From contig JAKTNV010000010.1 in the NCBI GenBank assembly GCA_022747635.1, forward strand, positions 41,192,237 through 41,256,236: a stretch of 64,000 nucleotides of DNA, written 5' to 3'. Position 1 is the stretch's first letter; each line of letters opens with the position of its first letter. The stretch is from Hetaerina americana (taxonomy: Eukaryota > Arthropoda > Insecta > Odonata > Calopterygidae). This document shows positions 12,320 through 25,291 of the stretch, in pieces. The notes under the pieces were generated by a model. It was not told the origin of the DNA, did not search any database, and saw nothing but the letters and a program-made list of their open reading frames with translations. The translations under genes were made by a program, and so were the position numbers.

Positions 12320-13420
12320 GAGTGGCATCGAGGAAGTAGTTCTCGTGTTATATTTAAAAACAACCAGTAATGGTGTTCGGAAATACTTGTCATGCTATAA
12401 CATACCTTGAATTACTTTCTATGTAGCTATCATGTAAATTTGAGCAATTATTGAATAGTGCAATTCATTTTTGGATTTCTGCCTCTTATCCTTCAGCCGC
12501 TAATTACTTGAGAAAAGTAATGAACTCTTCTTTCAGGTTTTCATCATGATCAAATATTGTTTCTCCCAAAATGTCTTTCAATTTCGTAAAAAGGTGATGA
12601 AGGCAGAAGAAGGCAAGTCTTGGCTGTTGGACTGGTGGTCAAACATTTTGTTTGCCTCCTCAAACTGTTGAAGAAACCGTGATTTCTCAGCATCGCTTAG
12701 GTCGTGTTTGAGATCAACTTTATTTGAAAAAAGTTCTCACCGCCAATTCTGAATACCGGGATACAATTTTTTCAGTGTTTCGCAAAAAAATGCCAGCATG
12801 AATGCATAAGCCATAATCCTAAGGCATAAGATTAAAAATCAATTGAATATTTCGGTCTTTTTCTTTCCATTTTATTCTACAGCTTTATAAGTTTGGTAGG
12901 CATAAGAGTGCTATGTCACTCCATTGACTGAATGTTCCCATTAGACTCTCAAGAAACCCCCATTTCAACCCCACTAACAATAAATACCGGGAATAAATAT
13001 CCATTATTAGGGTAACGCTCAAAAGTATTCAAAACTATACCTAAGCGCTTCTTTCTGTGTTCATCAGTGTAAATGCGGGAGACTCACCTTGCACAATTTT
13101 TTCAGGACTTTATATCATCTTCTGCAGTTTCATGATGAAAGAATGGTAAGCGGGTGTCACTCTTAATGAAAAAATTGAAAATTGTTTTTCATCTGTCACA
13201 CGTGATGAAGGGGTTGCTACTTCCTCAAAGCAGTGACGACTGAGGAATATGAGGCAATAATACAAAAACAAAAAGCACGATAGTATAAATGTTTAAATTC
13301 ACTTAGTGACTATGTATAAAAGTAATGTAAGGTAGGTTGTAGTAAATAAAATTTTTTCTTTATACTCTTTGCAAGTTGTTTTGGACTTTGAAGCGGATAC
13401 TACTTTCTGGACGGCCATTG
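12320..13420 (-). mobile_element. old decayed mariner
   Basis: The left edge at 12320-12346 (GAGTGGCATCGAGGAAGTAG...) aligns with the inverted repeat of the mariner at 3690 (GAGGGTCATCCGGAAAGTAG...). The right edge at about 13394-13420 (CGGATACTACTTTCTGGACGG) aligns with the opposite end of the same repeat, and TA follows at 13421-13422. Between them, on the minus strand, lies a decayed transposase C-terminus at 12490-12638. The total of about 1.1 kb is close to mariner length. No open frame survives. Confidence 0.7.
12490..12638 (-). pseudogene. mariner transposase C-terminal remnant
   Basis: Read on the minus strand, the sequence gives PPVQQPRLAFFCLHHLFTKL, then KDILGETIFDHDENLKEEF and, after an in-frame stop, LAAEG. 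This parallels PPYSPDLAPSDFHLFTKLKD and the DEELKE...LAAKDY region of the younger copy at 3.8 kb. The third catalytic aspartate position is mutated. It is clearly dead, and the position inside matching ends supports the call. Confidence 0.7.
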
Positions 13421-15269
13421 TATTATTGTATGTTGAAATTAATCAAATTTTGTAAGGTGTAATTAGGTGATTAACAGTTGTATGTTCATGCAGGAATAAA
13501 ACGATGCTTGAAATTCAATAAGTCACTTAATCCCCGTCAGTACGGCTATTAAAGTCTTACTTTTGTGTTCTGTCGATGCTTTCCAATTTTCCCCCGCACT
13601 GTTCTTATTGCGTGCTTCCGCTCATTAAACTCATTCATGATCTCAGCGGATGATAATCTGAGTGATGGACTCAGGGATGCGGAATGAAAAACGTTTTCAA
13701 TTACAAAAAAAAATTCTCCGTTCTTCAGGAAATATTCAGTCTTTGTTATCGAAAAATATCAAGTGTGAGGATTAAGACTTAGGAACTCGAATAATTGAAC
13801 TAGCGGAATGATTAATTACTCATGGAGAATTAAATTTATATCAAAGCATAATTCGAATTCTTATATCTTCAGATTGGCCCTTTTAATTAAGATATAAATC
13901 ATTAAGTATTACGGGTAATAAAAAAGTTTAAATATAGGAGGTCACCGGTGCACATTATCATTCTTGGTTTGAAATATATCTATACTATAAATTTCATTTC
14001 CTAATATATATACCACTTTCTCAAATATTTTAATATGCACAATTGATGAAGGTTGCCTAAAGCCTGAAGTACATAGGAATGTTGAAACTGGTGTTTAATA
14101 TTTGATTGCTATCTGTGTTCAATTGTTAATCAAATATTTTGTGGTTCCCTAAAAGTAATATCCAATAGGAATTCCAAACAATGGAAAACTTTTAAGGTCT
14201 GTTGTAGTTTCTCTAAGGCCTTATTGTCTAGAGGATAATAGCCTTTGATCTATGACTTTGGAACCCTGATATATAATTTATGAATTCGGTGACCCTTTGA
14301 AACTTTCGCAAACCCTTCTCTTGGTCGAAATATTTCGGTTGGAACAATTTTAGTTATTTATGATCAGTCCAAAAGAGAAATACTTTAATTATTCACAACG
14401 CATTGAATAAATTCTTCTTAGCAGAGTTTTGTAAATTCATTTTATCGCCGGGGTTTTTTTTTAGAACTTTGATGGTTAATTTCAAGTGGAAGACGTAAAA
14501 ATGGCTTTGGTAACCCCAAGCTAAATAATTCATAGTTCATATGAGAATGTTCCACGCTTTACCTGCGCTTGAAACTTTATATATACTATTCTTGCCAGTG
14601 TTTTCCTATATTGCTCTGATTCCCGGTGCGTGTTTAGTGAGCGACGAAAAAAATCAAGGTCCTCTTGTTGAAAATATGTCCATTGGTACTTAATTATGGG
14701 TATATTTTTATTTTAAAACTTAAAACAAAATACCAAACGTACGAATCATATTGATTCAATGTACTTGGTTATAATTTGGCTATTTGGGTTGTAATTGAAA
14801 TTAATTAGATAACAAAAGTATACGCAAACTTTGCCAACCCACATGGACATATCTGGTATTTTCCTGAATGATATTTGTTTCACCAATCGAAACTATTCTC
14901 CGTATTTTTTCAAAGTACAGTATGCTGTTTTCTCCTATTCTTTCTTAATATGCGGAACAAGCGACCTTAAAATGTGCGGCATTCCCTAGCGGGAGCAAAA
15001 ATGAAGATCACCTATGCTTATTAAGGGTAGAATGTAGGATGTCATAGAGAGGAAGTGGAAATGAGAGGAGCATTATGAAGAAAAAACATTGAAGTGAGAG
15101 AAGGAGGTAAGAGAGGAAGCAAATCAGCGACCGACGAGGGAATGTAAGAGCTTAAAAAAAAACTACGGGAATAAAAAGGAAGTCTGCTAGGTGAGCGCGA
15201 GGGATGGGATGTTTTTTAGCGGCGCATCTTTTGTTAAGATATGCAGACTCGATTATAACGGGGTCCTTA
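13421..15269. other. non-coding, no feature recognised
   Basis: Plain AT-rich sequence. I found no repeats, RNA genes or exon-like segments. Confidence 0.5.
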
Positions 15270-15320
15270 CACCCTCGGGGCTCAGGGGTAGAGCGCTTTA
15301 GGGACGATCCCGGCATACTC
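15270..15320 (+). repeat. shrunken tRNA-like sequence (pseudo-tRNA or SINE head)
   Basis: CTCAGGGGTAGAGCGC at 15281-15296 is nearly the D-arm/box A consensus of a tRNA. GGGACGATCCCGG at 15301-15313 resembles a T-arm/box B. Only about 5 bp separates them, so the anticodon arm and variable region are absent. It cannot be a working tRNA. It may be a deleted tRNA pseudogene or a SINE head. Confidence 0.4.
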
Positions 15321-18300
15321 AACTTCATTCTCTCCCTCCCGTACCTCTCCTCCCCTGCCGCCGCCTCCTCTCGACTCTCCCTCTCGTGCGATCTCACCCA
15401 CCATCTCTTTCCTCCCTCTTTACCTCATTCGCCTCAATCTTTTCCCGTCTTCCTCCTCTTTATCACCCAATGCCTTTCCCTGCCTGCTTCTACCAACAAT
15501 CTCCTGCGTACCTCAATCCATCCACTTTCTTAAACCTTTTCACCCATCCATAAATTAACGACTTAGGCATAAATCAAAAGGATCGCGGAAATCTCTCGTC
15601 TGGTCCAAGGAAGACGGAGGAAATTCCTGCGGGATAAGACTGATGTAAAGTTGTATTTATTTTGTCCAGTAGGTTTGTGGATTTGTCAATTACACTGTAA
15701 GGCGGTCCACTATGAGATATTATATGCCTCCTTCGTAAAGAGTCTCGGGTTGGACGTTTTTTAAACATTATCGTTGGTCCTGTAATGCAGTCAGTAAATA
15801 AGTAACTCTTTTGAACGGTAAGAGAATCTTTTTTCACAGTACCGAGATAATTTGGCCGCAACTTGTGGCCAATATTTTTTTTAAAAGCCTTTGTAGTTTG
15901 TCATTACATTTTTCGTTCAGGAAACAGTATTGATCATTTTCTTAATAAGAACCATTGAAACGCCTTCATATGCATTTAAAATTTTGTGACATCTCAAGAT
16001 TTCTTTCAATATCGTATTTCAACTTTCATGTTTCGCTTAGCGTTATTGTACAAGACTAAATTGTGATTATGATATATGAGGATACTTTGACTCAAAGGCC
16101 GAGGAAACTTGAAATAATTACTTCTCTCTATTGTGGATGAATGAAGGGGCATGCAATTAAATTTGCGTATATTCATTAATTTTCCATTTGTGATGGAGGT
16201 ATTTTTAAGTTCCATTGAAAAAATTGTAAATTTAATGACATTAGGACAGCCGTTACAGTTAATTTGATGTGTCATATCACACCGTTAGTCTTCCTAGGCA
16301 AATAAATTACAGAATATACCGTCACAGTTGCAAAATAGTAAGTCGTTCGTTATGCCAATTTTGTTGATGACTATGTGATGGCTCATGTTCTGGTAAAAGT
16401 TACCTAATACTTCCATGTTGTCACCAATTGAGGCGTTACTTCATGTCGTGTTTCGCTAGAATTTCGCAAACTGTTTCTTCAGGGTGAAAATTGATCGCAA
16501 TTTCCACACTCCCGTGCAGTGTGAGACTAACATGAGAGCAAGTTCGCCAATCTATATGCCAAATGACTTCCAACAGCCCCTCAAGTTTCTGAAGAACCAA
16601 CTCACTCGAAGTTGGCCAGAACTACTCTAAAACAAGCAATCTGTGCTCGGCTTTAGAAAATGGTGAAAGGATGACACATTATCAGTGACCCGAATGAAAT
16701 TTCAAACGCTTGGGAAATTTATTCTTCTTGAATGGATCATATAAGAAAAAGCCTTTCCGCAAATTTATTTTCCCGAAGAAAAAAACAAACGTATTGTATG
16801 TAATGCTCAAAATCATCACTACAAAGTTTGACGAGTAAAAATTCAATCCGGTTAGGTCAAGTTGAGTAACAGACCGCTTGCTATTTCAAGGAGCTTGCTC
16901 CATATAATCTCATCTGGAACGAAGGGTTTGATAAGTTTTACGCATAGTACGACTAGGGATCTCTAAGGACCTGGAAATCAACATCGAAACACTGATTTAG
17001 TCCTAATTAATTTTCTGTTTTATCTATCTCTCTTCCATTTTCATTTCTAGAGCCCAGTTGGCCGTTATTTCATTTCATCTTATACTTTATTGATTGAAAG
17101 ATTTCATTTTAGTTCGTCGCCATCATAGTTCAACAGAAATAAGCGCATTTGTCGGAGTTTATTGGAATATTTAATCAAAATATATCATGGAGGCCCGCAT
17201 GTATTTATTCATAATTTATTATTACAACAATCACAAATAATAAGATCTTTTACCTTAAAACCCCTTCACTAAAACAGGATAATTTTGGGGAAAACCTGAA
17301 AGTAAGTTGACATTTGAATTGAGAGCAATTTGACTTTATGCAAAATAGTTGGGACCCCTGGAAAGCTGTTTCCGTTTACATATAACAATAACGAAAAAAT
17401 AAGCACTTTTTGGGTAAACCTCGGGATGAGATAGTTCTCCTTTTAGTACCGTTGAGTTAAAACTCTTGAACTTTCTCCGGGAACCTTAAATTTTTTCCAT
17501 CCCAACAAGCATAAATGTTCTCTTAAAAAAATTTAATTCCGCTGCATTTCATTCCTGAACGTATCATGGACTCATGACCAGCAACAGCACTTTTTATGCC
17601 ACGAAAATGTGTCTGAAATTCACAAATTAAAGCGCAACATTTTTAAAACTTCCACGTTCCTCTACGCATAATGAATGACCGGCAGTTTTTTTCTTCTCTG
17701 CCGCTCTTAATTGCTATACTCGATTCCAAACTCTTTTGGTTTAAAAAAATTTTTTTCGCCGTAAGTTTCCCAATTTACTCTACCCATCCTTTGTCATTGT
17801 CTTTCTTATCATTGTTTTTGGTGCTGTACTTCTTTAATTCTCTACCTGCTTTCAAATAGCTTCTTTCTCCGCTTGCCTGCCGTAACACCCCCCTCTTTCA
17901 TTAGATTGGTTCCGCTCTCCACATTCCGATATCACAGTATCATTTCCAAACCCTGTTTCTACCCACCGACCTCCATTATTCTCAAGCCACATCCCTCCTT
18001 TGTACTCTCTCCATAGCCTCGGCTCCTTACCTCCCTTCTGTCTCTCACATTCGTCTTCATTCTTCCTTTTTCTTTGCCATAAATTCTTCCCTCCTCTTTT
18101 CCTTCCGAACCCCTCTAATGCGTTGAAATATACCAACAGGAAAACTACCAATTCACTTGATTGCTTATTTTCATTTAGGTCGTAGTTTCCGATAATGAGA
18201 AAAGGAAATTTTCTCTATGGTGAATATCTTGGAAGATACCCTATTACCACAGGGAAATGGGAAATTGAAATTTTCTCGTTATGGAGCAGTGGTAATTTGC

Positions 18301-21160
18301 GTCACCATTGTCTCGCGCTCAAATTGTCGCCACTAGTATCAAACACCCAGGAGGAATCTTGCTCATAAAACGAGCCCAGAAATTTTTCATGGAGGTAAAC
18401 CAATATCCCCTGTGTACTTTAAAAGAATTACAATAACCTTTGCAATAATATTGGTATGAGGATATTCGTTTATCACTGCGCATTTTAAGTTTACGAAAAC
18501 GATAAAAATTCTTTTCCACTCAGTATCTCGACCAAATCGCTTTCGTCAGAATGCACATATTCCGTGAAAAACATCTTCATGGCAAATTACCTCACTAATC
18601 TAAGTAAATATGGCGAAACATGCCTTTACTTATGAATATGATTCTGATTAAAAAAGAATTTGAAGTTCTTTACCTCTTCTACCTGACCTTACGTCATCCC
18701 TTCAATGCCTTCTATTGAATTAACCAATTTTTTATGACTCAGTAACCCTATTGCTATAATCAAGATCACCGCAACAAGCCGGAGATAGCCGCAAGTCTAC
18801 GGCCCACCGTTCACTCTACACGTATGGCAGTATATGGGCTAAGATCTTCTTACTATACAGGTAAAACCTGTAAAACTAACTTTTTTCCACTCTTGAGATT
18901 ATTCTTTGATTAATATGCGAGGTGTATTAAAAAATGTGGGTGAATTTTGTAAGAATGAGTGATGTTTTATCATTTATAGCCAATAAATTTCCTCTTAATT
19001 CTCAGTTTGTAGTGTACTGAGTGATATATGACTGAGAAACGCGCCCTAGTCTGTACTCTTTCTGTCATCTTTTCAGTTTATTTGAGAAATTAATCAAGGC
19101 AAAAGCTTTCGGGATTTCTCAGAGAACGATGTCACACATTGCAAAAAATATTTGGTGAAAAATAAACTTTTATTAAAATTTTAGAACACATAATGATAAC
19201 ATAGCAGATAAAGTACACACAAAGAACATGAATGCATAATCCTGATTAAATTATTCAAATTCTTGGATCTTGATATTCATAAAAATCGTGGAGAATTATT
19301 TTCTCTGATCTCAGCTATCGATTTACTCCACTCACTTTTCTTCGTCTATCTTTTCCTCGATTCAATAGATTATTAAACATCATTCCTCCCTTATCGTCAA
19401 TCGTTTTTTTTCTCTTTCCATGAGCCTGGGATTTTTAGTGGCCACTTACTCTGGTAATGACTGCTCCCTTTACGAGTTAACAACCATCACGAGAAATCGG
19501 TTTTTGGAATGGTTACGCTAATTGGTACTCGAAAATAAGGAGGCGGTGGTGAATGAATGATTTGGTTGAGAAACAGGTACTTCACATTGACGGAAGAGCT
19601 AAATGTTGCTACACAATCAAGTAAGATGTAACACCTAATATTTTAAGGAGATTTGGAAGCTGGCTGCATGATTCACACATAATTTTAGTCAAAAGCCATT
19701 ATAAACTTGTAGTTTAAGAATAAGTCATCCACCTTGATTTTCACCGTGATACTAAGCTTAGTGAATGTTTTCTCCTTTTCACCAACTATAAGTAAACTAT
19801 TACTCCAAAAATTTCGCAAATTTCATTGTAGATTCACTGCTCACGCTTTTATTAAAAAGCTTATCCATCATTCAGTTTTGGACTATAATGACTCTGCCTT
19901 TTAGGAATTGTAGATGTCCATTTAAAATATATTCTTCGTATAGTGGTATAATTTACAAATTTTGATTACTCAGTTTTTATAAAATAATTTGAGATAAGAA
20001 ATTAAAACCCATGTCTGACACTATTGCACTCAGTTTAAATCGAGCAAGGTAAACGAATATATTCCCGTATTCCTCTCAGATGGTGTTTGTTTCAATAAAG
20101 AATTCAAAGTATTTAAAGACGAGGACCTCTAAGGAAGCGGTCACATTTAGTCAACCTAATTGAGATGTTCAGTAGAGTCCATTTAATGTATTGTTTATCC
20201 GCATGATTTCACTTGAGGATGTGGCTGGGACAAACAGAATGTATAGTTTGTATGCATGGAAATGATACACTTATCGTAAACGATACCTAACCACAATTAT
20301 GAGCCTGAAAAAATGCCCACGTATGTCGCGACAGGACGTAGCGATCAATCCACAATAATCCGTATCATTAGGGTAATAAAAGATCAAATCGCAAAATAAC
20401 AAAACAGGTGGCGTGAAAGCTATCACTTACACTTCACGCAATAACTAAAGAATAATAGCTATGCAGTTATCAAAAAAATTTCAAGTGTAAGGAATAACTT
20501 ACATAGGTGGTTCATTCCATTGATAACGTTATTGCTACACACATATTTCAAATATTTCTGAAAATTTCAATTGCAAATGGTAAGGTATAGATATCTCTTC
20601 GCTTAAAATGTCATAAAGAATGTGTTCTCCTGGACAAAGCAATTTCGAAGTCTTTGAGAAGTTAAAAAAGACTTTTCATTTTATTTTCAACTCTTTACCC
20701 TTTTTTTTGGAAAGAGAAATATCTCTTATAGTTTGCTTAAAATATTGTTTCCACAGGGTTTTTTGAATTGATTTTATTGCGATTTTAAAATAAATCTTCT
20801 CCAAAAGAATGCTCAAAACTGATGTATTCTTCCATTCCATTCAGAACATGAAAGGACGTATTGGATACAAAAGAGGATAAATTTTCTTCGAATATATTTC
20901 CATAGTATAAATGGCATGAGGGGTCAAACGAGAGGCACCTTGGAACATGCTCGAAGACTGCTTATCATAAGACAACAAAGGTTCGGTGTCCACGCCAAGT
21001 TGACTGTGGCTCGCCGATCATATTCGTCGCCACACCTCCCGACCCACATCCTCTAGGACACGGCTCCCTGGAATGAGAGGGAATTCACCGCATATCTGCT
21101 TCGATGTGCTCTAAAACGCCCTCTTCGGACGCACTCCCCCGCGGCGAGAAACGTGTACCT
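15314..21160. other. non-coding, with CT-rich islands
   Basis: CT-rich islands occur at 15310-15540 and 17640-18110. The rest is AT-rich, and nothing in it matches a transposon, RNA gene or domain I recognise. Confidence 0.5.
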
Positions 21161-21162
21161 AC

Positions 21163-21217
21163 CGTCGGGCGTAACAAGGTCCATTTTCACGAAGTGAATC
21201 AAACCGGTAACCTTAGG
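21163..21217 (-). CDS. possible small internal exon, unknown product
   Basis: On the minus strand an acceptor-like CACATACAAG is followed by 18 codons reading PKVTGLIHFVKMDLVTPD, then a donor-like GACG|GTAGGT. The codons are GC-rich at third positions. The segment is too short to identify, and chance is a serious alternative. Confidence 0.12.
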
Positions 21218-21399
21218 CTTGTATGTGTAAGTGGGACGGGGTAGTGGGGAAAGGGAGATATAGGGCGGTACCCCGACAGGAGCGGGTACATTGCCCACCT
21301 GGCCCGGTCTCTCTTCCCTGCTGTGTCTCATTCCGGACAGACCGTGCCCCACCTAAACCCCCGAACCCTCCGCCAACTAACTACTCCCACAAGACCCTC

Positions 21400-21780
21400 G
21401 GGTAGGTAGGACACGGGGTCGGTCCCTTTATTACCTCCTCTCCTCTCGCTTCTCGTCACCCTTTCGTCCTCTCCCGCTCCACTCGTATTCCCATTCCGTC
21501 TCCCCTCGCTCTCCATTAAGGGAAAGGCTTTAATTCTTACCGCCACTCCCGACACACTGGCTCACTCACACGAAACCACGCAAGCGCGCACACTCGTAGG
21601 TCCACCCATTATTTCCACACCGTCTTTCTCAGTGTCTCCTCCCTTTCATCACCTATTCCTCTCACTTCTCATTTATCCCGTCCTCCCTTTATTCAATTTG
21701 CCATTCTCCACCCCATTTCAAGCTCCCTCCCTTTTTACTAAGGGTCAGTGGGCCTCCCACTATAGTCCTATCGAAAGGAA
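21400..21780. other. CT-rich island
   Basis: Strong pyrimidine bias on the plus strand over almost 400 bp, turning AT-rich afterwards. Open frames here come from the bias. Confidence 0.6.
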
Positions 21781-21789
21781 CTTCCATAT

Positions 21790-23021
21790 TCTTTTTTCTC
21801 AGTTTCAAATCTCTCACAAAAGTCCGTTTCTCCTCAACTACTCTCCAAGTTACACCTTTTGTCTCGAAAAATTTCCTTTGTACACATTAACGGGAACTTA
21901 TTTTCTTGCCTTATTTATTATCACTTGATTCAGTTCCCAGCTTTGTCCCTATCCTTTGTATCCCTCTTATTTTTATATTTTTTAAATATTCTAGCCTTTC
22001 ACATTACGATACTCGCAGTAGGCATCTCCTGTCTCACACTCGGGAATGACGGATATAATGATATCCTTTGGGAATGGATTCGATGATAATGTCTTTTATA
22101 TATGGCCTTCAAATCGTCTTAGTCACGGCCTTAAACGACTTTTGCTGTTCCCGGGGCATTAATCTTTAATGTACGTCTCGATTTGTTTGAATGGTCTTCT
22201 TCACATTATAGAAAGCATACGGAAAAAGAAACGAAATCGATTTGAAAAAGCTGAAACGTAGAAATGGTTGTCATCTTTGGCGAAAAATATTTTATCTTAA
22301 ATTTTATCTTTTCTCAGTGTATTGAAATATTTTATTTCCCCATTCCTGCCTTCTCTTATTTGCATTTGTGATAAATAAAATGTGATATCCGAAATGGCAT
22401 TTTATTTCAATTTCTAACTTGGGTTCTTGTACTGCTTTGATCATATACTTATAAAAATATACTTACATCATCATACCTATCTGGGTACCTTTTTATTGCT
22501 TTAAAAGAAACATGAAATATCCTCAGAATTTACGATGAAACATGCAAAAATAAACAACTAAGCGAACTCAGTGTACTTATTGCTATGATTTGTTCAAGAG
22601 AAAATGCTTGATGAATTTCCCCTTCTCCATTCAGGCTAGCATAGACATGACCCCTCTTTCACTATTCAACAATATGTGCTATAACTACTCTGGAGAAATT
22701 CCGTTTTGAATCGTACAATATATTCTCCTAGGTATATCAGGTATACATAACGATAATAATCTCCTGTAATAACGAATTTGATATTCTACTATGAGATCGT
22801 CATCAGCTGCTCAGTGAAAACTATACAACCTTTTGCACAAAGTTCACTTCGTACTCTCAACACAAAAACCTATGAGAAGTTCTTATTTTCCTTATGCCAG
22901 GAATGGGTAAAATTAAAATATTATTCAATTCTCCAACTCCTTTCGTGTCCATAAATCTATTTATAAGAACAGGCAGCCATTTAAGTCATCCCATAGGTTG
23001 GCGAATTGGCAATCAAATGAC
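21790..23021. other. non-coding, no feature recognised
   Basis: AT-rich sequence with no recognisable element. If the exon candidate at 23022-23143 is real, part of this would be its 3' UTR, but I find no exact AATAAA close below the stop. Confidence 0.45.
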
Positions 23022-23143
23022 CTAGTGACCATGTGGGTCCATGGATGGAGGAGGCTGGGGGGGGGGGTGGATGTGAATGAGCGGACGCTTCTCGTCATCC
23101 ACCAGCGGCGTAGTTGACTGCTTCTTTTTCCGAAGCCAAACCG
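23022..23143 (-). CDS. possible 3' terminal coding exon, unknown product
   Basis: On the minus strand, a long pyrimidine tract (TCTTTCCTTTCTTTTTCCTC) leads to GGAGCAG, a good 3' splice acceptor at 23144-23146. The frame that follows reads VWLRKKKQSTTPLVDDEKRP, then LIHIHPPPQPPPSMDPHGH and a TAG at 23022-23024. Its codons favour G or C at third positions. The basic, then acidic, then proline-rich pattern would fit a cytoplasmic tail, but that is inference and no domain is recognised. The exon contains an 11-nt C run (23057-23067) coding for prolines. Other frames are also open for part of its length. Confidence 0.3.
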
Positions 23144-23149
23144 CTGCTC

Positions 23150-25160
23150 CGGAGGAAAAAGAAAGGAAAGAGGAAGGTCCCAGGTGTTCCCAAGACCACC
23201 AAGCTCTCACCGTCCTTTTCCCTGTTGACGCAAAAGTGTCCACATAATTGCATTCCCTCTCTGTTCCACAACGTCTCCCATGATGCTGTACCAGCGCAGT
23301 TCTAGTTAGCGCTCTCACATCCACTTTTACGGGCGGATCCGACCTCACTATTGCAGGATGTCCGCCTCGAGGGTGCGCTTATCCATTGGAGCGATATATG
23401 CCACCTGGATAATATGGCACGATCGCAGTCTCTCTCCAAGCGAGTTTGCTGAAAATATTTATGACAATTTGTATAAGGGCAGTCCTCGCACTTATCAATG
23501 CTCATTAGTTTCATGCATCATGCTTCGAATGGTAAGTCATATTTCTTTGAAAATATCATTTTGACATTGACAAATAAATTGACGAAGGCATAGCAGAGAA
23601 ATGTTGGTTTTAGCTAATTGAGATAAAACCATTTTTCTTCAGATGTCATTTCTCTAAGAGTAGGGAATTTCGCTGAGGGAAAATTATAATCATTTTTAAA
23701 ACTATATTTGTCGTAAAAAAATTACTCGTGAGTAGTATAAGAATTAAAAATAGCTAGCACTCAGGGTTTGTAAATTAAAAGAGCAAAGCTTACGTAGTAT
23801 TGGCTTTAATTTTGTCCAATCTTAATAAGCAGTTTACATATTCGCTGACAGTTTTATAGTGCGCCGTTAAACTGATGATTAGCATTAACCTCCGATTAAG
23901 ACCAAAAATCACTTTTATTTTCGCTATTTAAGTTGAAAACTGAACGTTACAAAGTTCAGACTCCGTTGCTTTAATTGAATATTTTTTAATTTACACATGA
24001 AAAATCTTATTTATTAATGAAATCGGATTTCCCACAATTCATCACGCTATGTTAACGTTCATATTAAAAAACGATTATATTTTCCGATGCATTAAAAAAC
24101 CGGTCATTAATTAGTTAACCGGTGACGTAGAAGTACAAATTAGATCTTTTTATCAGAGTATTCTTCAAGACAGATCTCTTTTATTTCTTCAGCCTTTACA
24201 TTTTACGAAGTAGGTCCTGGAAGAATAATATTAATCGTTTCATTGTATAGTTTTGGGTGCGCAACTCTTAAGTGTGTACCAACCAACAATTTACCAATTA
24301 TTTGAACATGTTTCTCTAGTTTACTAAAATTCAGCTGATATCGCTCTATAATTTCCTTTATCTTTGTTTACTTTAAATATATTAACAAATATTTCTGGTT
24401 TCATATATTTGAGTAAAACTTTGCGCCAAATTTTCAGTGGCGTCTCAGATGATTAGGCTTCCTAAATAAATTATCTAATATTTGACATAATTGTAGAATA
24501 TCCCTTTTCTGTTTATTAATTGTGTGTGAAAAATAAATTATGGTTTATAATGTGGAATGATGTAATTTGAGGTTATTTACTTCGTAAGAATGTCTACCTA
24601 ATACCTCGTGAACAGTCGGACTGAAATTTTGCGTAGATAGGAAAAAAATTGTTTTACTCAAAAAATTATAAATTGCCTCAATTTCAAGGCATAAATTGTG
24701 TTTTTGTTTAGAATGAATTCTTTTCCGGCAATAATTGTTTATAATTCTTCTGATTTTAAACGTTGTAAAAAATGGTATGAATAACAAAAACTTTTCTCGG
24801 GAAAAATTATTCACTTCCAATGAAGAATTGATATTTTTCTCAAAAACTTTTTCTTGCAAAACCTATATTTGAGAAAAACATCAATTCCTTAAAATATTTG
24901 TAATTATATCTTCGACAATTAGTTGTAAGGACCTCTTTGTTGATCTACCATATTGTTGTCTATTTAAAATAGTGAAAAACAAAATAGCAGAGACCGTAAA
25001 CTTGATTGGTATTAGGTTTGTTGAAACTGAGGAGATATGTGCAAGTAAGGGGAAATATAGGGAACACACACCAGATAACTTGGGTATGATTGGGAAATAG
25101 TGACCATATCTGAGAAACCAGCGGGTATATTTGGAAAATAGTTTGGGAATGAGTGAATGT
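23150..25160. other. non-coding, no feature recognised
   Basis: AT-rich sequence. Nothing is identified apart from weak overlapping open frames. Confidence 0.5.
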
Positions 25161-25166
25161 TTGCGT

Positions 25167-25232
25167 GTGATTGAGGTACACGTGGGTCACTGTTTTCTGA
25201 ACACACCCAAAGGATTTAGAGCAGATCTTGCA
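25167..25232 (-). pseudogene. isolated C2H2 zinc-finger-like motif
   Basis: The minus strand reads CKICSKSFGCVQKTVTHVYL followed by NH. The spacing is Cys-X2-Cys-X12-His-X4-His with Phe at the expected place, which fits a classical C2H2 finger except for Thr instead of the core Leu. No second finger follows in frame and the frame becomes unlike protein afterwards. It may be a decayed finger or chance. Confidence 0.2.
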
Positions 25233-25291
25233 AGACACAATTGGGTCTTTTCATTTACGATGTACTAAGATCGGGAGGAAACAACATACTG

